Under the pieces are notes generated by a model. It saw only the letters and a list, made by a program, of their open reading frames with translations. It had not been told where the DNA came from and did no database searches. This document shows positions 57,782-64,000 of a stretch of 64,000 nucleotides of DNA, one piece after another. Position 1 is the stretch's first letter. Each line of letters begins with the position of its first letter. This DNA is from Azadirachta indica (lineage: Eukaryota; Streptophyta; Magnoliopsida; Sapindales; Meliaceae). The position numbers were made by a program, and so were the translations under genes. The DNA is taken from assembly GCA_022749755.1 (NCBI GenBank), contig CM040453.1:16687368-16751367 (forward strand). Reading direction: 5' to 3'.

Positions 57782-60700
57782 TCATCCCGATTCCTCCCCA
57801 TCAGAATCTGGATCTACCTCCACAATAACAGGAAATAAATCCATTGATGAGTCGTCATCTAAATCAAATACTGTCTTGCCTTTGTCCGTCTTCGATGTTG
57901 TGAGAGCGTTCCCGCCCAAGCTGGCCAACCCATCACGTCTTTCTGGCAAGATTTCTTCGCCAGATGCTTTTTCATGAGTCTTATCATCCAAGCCACCATC
58001 AGTTGCAGTGCGCTCGGTTTCCATGTCTGGGTGTTGGATATCACCTGTGACAGTAGAACTAATGACACCTTTCGAAGAAGGAACTTCCTGAAACTTTAAA
58101 GTAGATTCTTGAACATGCTACAACTCGACCATGATTTCAACCCCCTTTTTTATCCCTACATTGGCTTGCTCCACATCGTTTTTATCTGGAACTTTTGTAT
58201 CAGATAAACTGGTAATAGATAGCTTTTCTCTCCGCTGTACTACTACCAAGGCTTCAGAAGGCTTCATAATGTACGTATTGTTAGTAGTGCCGTGTACTGG
58301 AATCTCATTGGCATGGCCATCACTGAACCATTTTTCATACAAATCATCATCATATGAGTCAGGAGCACCCTCTCCTGTTCTCTCCATGCCACTAAAATAT
58401 GGAATATTTTGCTTCTGATGACCTGAATACAGAGTTTCTGGGAATCCGAAAGTAGCTTTATCCAAGGAGTTATAATTTGCAGAAGGAAAACATTCCACTG
58501 GAAGGAATCTAGGATGTATAAGCAACTCCAAGGCTAGTAGAGCACTGGCACAAAATCCGGCAAGCTGTCTTCCAGCTTGTCGTTTGCCTGCAGAAACCAA
58601 TTACATACAGTGCATTAAGAAAACTATATGGCATGCAGCAGTAAACCTAGGAGGACATAGAATAAACATTATCAACACTTTTTAGAAATTGATTGCTCTA
58701 CTTAATATGTCAGTTTATGTTGTCATTGCTATTGGCACCATGATGAAGTGAGTAAATCTGTAAACTGTAAATTTCATGAAGGGTTGCCTTTGCCAAAAAG
58801 CTCAAGGGCTCCGCCCAAATATGGTGGGCGAATGCAAGCTGAGGAAAGGAGTGATGTCAGAAGTGCACACAATGCTGCAAGCTGCAAATCTGCCGAAGTT
58901 ATGGTTGGATCATCGGGAAAGGAATTTTTCTTCTCCTCATTGCCCCATCCCTCCTTACAGCAATTTGTTGCTACGGTAAATAAAAGCAGATCAACAGTTG
59001 GTCGCCAGGACTCTGATCCCAAACCACCAACCTGTGAAACAATACAGATTTCTTTTACTAGATATTTATTAGAGGTTAAAAACACAGACAAAAAAGCCAA
59101 TTGCTTCATAAGAGATTTGATAATTTCCTTGTTTGTTGATAAAGACAAATGATCACTTAAAAAATAAATCCCTCTTCAATTACGCTGGAACAATTGAGAT
59201 TTGATTCAAATCTTTTTGTATCGTAAATAATAACAATTAAAGAAAAAAAAGAACGTGCGAATAGGGCAAGAACAACAATGCACAATGCATGAATGCTAGA
59301 AGAACAATTTTATAGAACAACATTCAAATGTATTTACAGATCAATAAATCCGAGAGAACATACTTTTCATTCTTGTTATCTTCCATTTTTCAAAAAATTT
59401 TTCTGGACAAGAAACTCCGCATCCATGCTACACTATACATACCATAGTGAGAAGAGTTTCTAGTGTGTCAAGTGCTGCTATCTTCAAAGACTTTAGAGAT
59501 GCTAGACGGTTTTCCAGATCTTCCACGCCCAAACCAGTTATTTCATTTTGATCCTCAGAAGCTCCAGTTGCAGCACCATGCTTCCTTTTTCTATGACTAC
59601 ATTGCATAGTTGCCAAAGAAGTAGCTTCTGAGTTTGGAAAAGAAGCTGTGCAGTCATTATCATGAGCAGCTGGACTCAAATCAACACATGCATTGTCAAC
59701 AACTTCCTGTGCAAGGTGTATTGCCAGTCCTGGTCAGGATATGAATGGGTTTACTACAAACACAGCTCTAGTTTGCATGAGAAAAAAGAAAACTATAATA
59801 TAAGAAATAACTTTGACAGAAGCTCTAATTCTCAAACGAAAGCAAGCTGAAATTTAACAGCTGGAATAGCTAGAATAGGGAGCAAAGCGTAAGAATAAAA
59901 TCAAGAAGACATGCAGAACCATGCAGCATAGTATATGTTAAGGCAGATGAAAACAGTCAAATATGTTTATTTTGAAGATCAAGAATGAAATATCACAACT
60001 GATGCAATAACTCAACTCGCCAAAATGCTCATATAAAAATACACAAACAACTTCAGTACAGATCTATACCTCTATTTTTCAACATGTAGCAAAGGGAAAT
60101 AAGAATGCCACCATGCATACATCCAGACCACCACAAGCTAGTCAGTTTGTAAATAATGTTAGAGCTCACTATATCACGTAAAATTAATTAGGATAACATC
60201 TTCCTATTGACTCTTTAATTTAACATTTGGTTCAATTAGCCAAATAATCACAGATGTGGAACTTCAACAAAGGTTCACTTTCACATGTATGAACAAATTC
60301 TTTTGTTCAATTGGTGGTAACCAAAATATTATTTCATTCAATAGTAAGTGTTTGAAGATCTGGTATCTATTCAGTACATCAGTGCTGAACATTTGTCAAA
60401 CCCATAGAAGCAAAAAGCTTGGAGCTTCTAATGTCTTTCTTATGGTTAAAATCTCTCCAACAGTAATTACCTTCTTCATGACATGAGTACATGTTATGTG
60501 TCTATGATGGATTTATGTGATACTAAAAGAACAAGAATTAGGGTTTAAGATGGGGTTATGTGCATATTAGAACTAGATGGTTGTGGAAATTAGTAGTGTT
60601 TTGTTTAATTATATTATTTTGTACTTAATAGTAAATTGCTTTATTTTACTATATAATTTTTATCAAAGAATATGAGTTCGAGAGTCCCATCGTGGGTGCC

Positions 60701-61970
60701 TATAGCTACACCATTACTTTTAGTTCACTCATATACAGAAAAAAAGGAGGAAAAAAAAAAAAGAGAGAGAACAGAAAAATGACAGAATGCACATATGAAG
60801 AAGCTGCTGAAAAGATATTTAAAGAGATGCTTACATACCGACACCATGAATAACAGCAATGATTTTGTGATTGAGTATAGCTTTATCCTTAAATCTGGCA
60901 ATGCACATTTCTTAAAATACTGCCTGACAAGTCGAAGGATATGCAGCGTGTGGTAATAGTTGACTGCAAAAGTAAATAAAGGAAATTCGGACAGGGTGGA
61001 CTTCTGAAGTCTTTGAGCAGACTATGAGACAGAAATGAAATATTTAAGTATAAATCAATGCTTACTAACTTTACCGTACAGTTCATATTATCCTTTGTTA
61101 TACACAGAATTTAAAGGATTAATCAATGTTCATAAAGTTCTCAGTTCAATTCTATTTGTAATCAAGAAATAGAAACTTAATTCCACTGAGCAGCACATGC
61201 AACCAGCCAAAAAGAAAAATAAAGCCACAACACTGAATTGTGAATTTATAATTATGTTTAGGCCAAATTAATCAAGAACAATGCTTTCAGACAGCCTCAG
61301 GATAAAAGAAATCTAGATCAATTTTAAGCAATGAAAGGACAGGTTTCTTACCTATGTAGAATGAGAATTCGGGTGGGGGCCACAAAGAGAGAAACATGTT
61401 GTAGCTTACCTGCGCATGCACTCTATAACTGCAGTCAGTAACTCCAAACTGTACAAATGTAAAACTGGAAGTTCTAAACAAACAAATTGTTGTTGCATTG
61501 CAGTCGTAAAGGGTAACACAGCACGAGGTACAGAACCATCGACCATCAACACCCTATCAACAAGGGCTAATAACAGGTGAATAGGAACAGCCACCTATCA
61601 GTTAAACCACATAATATTTCTGAAAAATATTAGATTCTGTTCATATTATGTATATCAAAAACAAGGAGAAGAGAGAAAATTTGGGAACTGCATATATTTT
61701 CAAAAATAAATTAATAAGATCTCATTTAGTTGAAACATCAGAAGAAAGAAATTATGTTCAAATTGTGCATCATTACCCGAGCAGGAGACGAACTTGTAAG
61801 CATTGTACAAGTGCAAAGTATTAGCATGGAGATACTAAACACTGTCAATCTCACAAGTCTCTTTGTTGCATTATCTGCAGCGTCTTCTAATAATGTATGA
61901 CCTCCTAAAGGAGGTGGACCATCTTTTCCAGGGGGAACCAATTCTCTAATAGCTTCAGTACCTTTATTTT
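57782..61970 (-). pseudogene. PELP1/RIX1-like ribosome-biogenesis gene, 3' part, with lesions
   Basis: Homologue of plant PELP1/RIX1 family proteins, nuclear scaffolds for 60S ribosome maturation in other eukaryotes. Exons on the minus strand are 61970-61777, 61594-61410, 60963-60839, 59729-59443, 59031-58788 and 58587-57782. Helical-repeat text includes LVDRVLMVDGSVPRAVLPF, ELPVLHLYSLELLTAVIECM, LRLVRQYFKKCALPDLRIKL, LASLKSLKIAALDTLETLL, CALLTSLLSSACIRPPYLG and ASALLALELLIHPRFLP. The acidic tail (VIVEVDPDSDGEESG) is typical. Lesions: in exon 60963-60839 the frame changes near 60940 and returns near 60844; in the last exon a TAG at 58118-58120 interrupts a frame that then continues 112 codons. 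The fifth intron would start with GC. The 5' exons lie beyond the LTR pair or outside the window. It is either a pseudogene or a gene with consensus errors. Confidence 0.82.
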
Positions 61971-61990
61971 CTGCAAGACAAACAAACAGC

Positions 61991-61993
<3 letters not shown>

Positions 61994-62034
<41 letters not shown>

Positions 62035-62045
62035 TATATATGTAT
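61994..62045. repeat. (CA)n microsatellite next to a splice acceptor
   Basis: About 18 CA units, continuing into TACATATATATG. On the gene strand this is a (TG)n run ending about 20 nt before the CAG acceptor of the exon starting at 61970. Confidence 0.9.
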
Positions 62046-62388
62046 ATGTGTATACCCTTAATAAGAATTAAAAGAAAAGAAACTGCAACTGTGGACCAAA
62101 CACGCATCTAGAACTCAGATGCATCCCCAGAAATATGTACTAAAAAGTTGTAAAAGTCAAACCAAAAATTTAGACAAAAGAAAACCTGTAACAAACAGCT
62201 AACCTGATACTCCTCAATACGACGTATAAATAGCCAAAACAAAAAAGTGACTCGTTTAATTTTAAGTTCAAGGCCCATAGTGAGGAAAACAATTAATGAA
62301 AATGCAAACCACATTTTTACTGATTTAGATAAATGATGAAAAGTTATGACAAAACTGGGAAATATTAAATAAAACTTCAGATATATTG

Positions 62389-62753
62389 TGATACCAGAAA
62401 ATGGAGGTTTGTGTGGAGATTTAGGTTTTTACTAAATAAGGGTTGAAATAAGCTCTTCTCCTAAGGTTCACAATAAAAGGGTACAGAAACACCAACCTAT
62501 GTTGCTACCAAAGGTTGTAAAATTAAAAAAAACACTCACCATTCTATGAAAATTCTCTACAAGAGATACAGAGTATAGAATATCAAAATTTTATTTAACT
62601 CAACTCAAAACAACTTGATTTTAATACTACATACTTGAAACTTTTATATAGGCTCTTACAAGGAAAGAAATGTCAATGGTTAGGCCAACAACCACTAAAA
62701 ATTTTAATAGGTAGGTCAACAACTATTACCTAACTTTGACAGTTGTAAAGACA
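62389..62753 (-). repeat. Solo or truncated gypsy LTR, minus orientation
   Basis: Reverse complement of this 365-bp block matches the LTR at 63069-63424 along its length (shared GTCAAAGTTAGGTAATAGTT, CATTGACATTTCTTTCCTTG, TTATTGTGAACCTTAGGAGA, TTATTTAGTAAAAACCTAAA). Its end (TGATACCAG on the plus strand) is not followed by a primer-binding site, so no internal region is attached on that side. No target duplication is visible. Confidence 0.8.
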
Positions 62754-63068
62754 CTGTCAGAGGGGTAATTTCAGAATTTAATCTATATTCATTGAGATAA
62801 TATTTCAGAAAGTGCTTAACACCATTAAAAAGTTGAAGAAGTAAACTTTCTATAGAATTTTACGGTTTACCATTTGGAGTTCTCTAAGGAAAGTTATGAC
62901 AACTTTTTCACAACATGTTCATTTTCAAGGTAAAATCTGGATGCACGGATTTTAAAGATTTTTAGCTTAAATTCAATGTATTTTGTTTAATTTCCAGAAT
63001 ATAGAAGGATTTGATGAGTTGTAATTCAAAGTTTTAGCTGTTTTGATTTATTTTCAAAGAATTTTAAA

Positions 63069-63424
63069 TGTTTGTATTCTTTTGTCAAAGTTAGGTAATA
63101 GTTGTTGGCCTAACCATTAAAATTTCTAATGGTTGTTGATTTAACCATTGACATTTCTTTCCTTGTAAAAGCTTATATAAAGGCTTCAAGTATGTAATAT
63201 TAAAATGAAGTTGTTTTGAGTTTAGTTAAATAAAATTTTGATATTTTATACTCAGTATCTCTTATGGAGAATATCCATAGAGTGGTGAGTGTTCTTTTCA
63301 ATTCTACAACCTTTGCCAGCAACTTAAGGTAGTGTTTCTATATCCCTTTTATTGTGAACCTTAGGAGAAGAGTTTATTTCAACCCTTATTTAGTAAAAAC
63401 CTAAAACTCCATTTTCCAGTATCA
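63069..63424 (+). repeat. 5' LTR of a gypsy element running off the window
   Basis: 356-bp LTR ending CCAGTATCA, followed after 3 nt by the initiator-tRNA-Met primer-binding site TGGTATCAGAGC (63428-63439) and then a gag start. It contains a possible TATA box (GCTTATATAAAGGC near 63170) as expected for an LTR promoter. Confidence 0.85.
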
Positions 63425-64000
63425 ATTTGGTATCAGAGCTCAAGGTTTCATGGCTACTCGTCGTCGCCAAAAACAATTTGAAGAAGGTCCTTTAAACACA
63501 CAAGCTGATCCTCGTGATGCTCTAATGGCAAAAATGAGGAGGCAAATCCTACAATTTCAACAACGATTGGAGACATTTGAAAATCTAGAAAGAAGTCAGC
63601 AGCATATAGAATCTGTCCATGAAGCTCTTAGTGAAGAAGAAGAGGGCTTAAATCCTTTTCACCATGTTCTAAGTCGCTTGTCAAGTGGCAGCAGCACTCC
63701 TCCACACCCAAGAGAATTACCAAACTTTCATTTTAAAAAAGATTTCAATATGAAAGTTGATATTCCAGATTTCGAGCGAAAAATGTAGCCGGAAGAATTT
63801 GTTGATTGGCTCTATACCATTGAACGAATCTTTGAGTTCAAGGATGTTTCTAAGCATATGAAGGTGAAGCTTGTTGCCATCAAGCTGAAGAAACATGCAT
63901 CTTTATGGTGGAAAAATCTCAAGAGACAGAGTACGTGAAAGAAGAAGTGCAAAAGAACTTTGACACTATCAAAAGCAAGGTAACTCAAGCATCCATTCTT
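63425..64000 (+). mobile_element. Ty3/gypsy element, primer site and gag (partial, broken)
   Basis: Gag starts at 63450 (MATRRRQKQFEEG), has a charged N-terminal coiled region (DALMAKMRRQILQFQQRLET) and reaches VDIPDFERKM, where a TAG (63786-63788) replaces what is usually Gln. The same frame continues with the retrotransposon gag core EEFVDWLYTIERIFEFKD, VKLVAIKLKKHASLWW. The element carries on past the window end, so pol cannot be judged. Confidence 0.88.

Noticed and set aside
58774..59152. Plus-strand open frame of 134 codons over the PELP1/RIX1-like exon
   Set aside because: The opposite strand encodes the conserved helical-repeat exon with proper splice sites; the plus frame has no recognisable content.
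60655..60720. Possible tRNA suggested by GAGTTCGAGAGTCCC
   Set aside because: No acceptor stem, D-arm or anticodon arm can be formed around it; the B-box-like similarity is accidental.

Overview
The window is nuclear DNA of a flowering plant, most likely a eudicot. It is very AT-rich and its genes are split by GT-AG introns. The single-copy genes match plant families (TOL1-type ESCRT adaptor, eIF2B-beta, PELP1/RIX1-like, riboflavin PYRR). The retrotransposons are primed by the plant initiator-tRNA-Met site TGGTATCAGAGC. Species cannot be fixed from sequence alone.

Layout. 1-11.9 kb is gene-poor and holds a decayed Ty3/gypsy chromovirus C-terminus (about 3.2-3.5 kb), a Tourist-like MITE (4.73-5.13 kb), small duplications and an isolated CpG-rich island (7.44-7.83 kb). 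11.9-18.5 kb is a plus-strand TOL1-like gene with a 5'UTR intron and a 3.8 kb intron; its last exon carries a 1-nt frameshift. 20.0-24.6 kb holds a short orphan ORF and an intact nine-exon eIF2B-beta gene (410 aa). 26-34.3 kb has three unrecognised charged, repeat-bearing coding stretches. Between the second and third sits a complete but dead Ty1/copia element (28028-32863, TSD TCAAC). A partial dispersed duplication links about 24.7-25.4 kb with 33.9-34.3 kb.

34.5-35.2 kb is a large inverted-repeat element. 36.7-37.5 kb is a foldback Mutator-like element lying against a minus-strand pseudogene of the plastid riboflavin enzyme PYRR (37.5-38.7 kb). 43.1-45.8 kb is a tandem duplication. One copy carries a 706-bp TAA-flanked MITE and the other preserves the empty site. 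45970-51861 is a full-length Mutator-like element (MULE) with terminal inverted repeats, a 9-bp target duplication and a slightly broken transposase with visible D-D-E, CxxH, SWIM and zinc-knuckle motifs. 55-57.5 kb holds a copia pol remnant between 445-bp direct repeats.

The right end (57.8-62 kb) is the 3' part of a minus-strand PELP1/RIX1-like ribosome-biogenesis gene with two compensating frameshifts, a premature TAG and a probable GC-AG intron. Beyond it are two LTRs of one family in opposite orientations. The second is the 5' LTR of a plus-strand gypsy element that leaves the window.

Host housekeeping functions (endosomal sorting, translation initiation, ribosome assembly) are unrelated neighbours; no operon-like cooperation is implied. 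No convincing new defence or biosynthetic system was found. The strongest material is the MULE, the MITE with its empty site, the broken single-copy genes, and a possible gene of charged repeat peptides at 26-34 kb.
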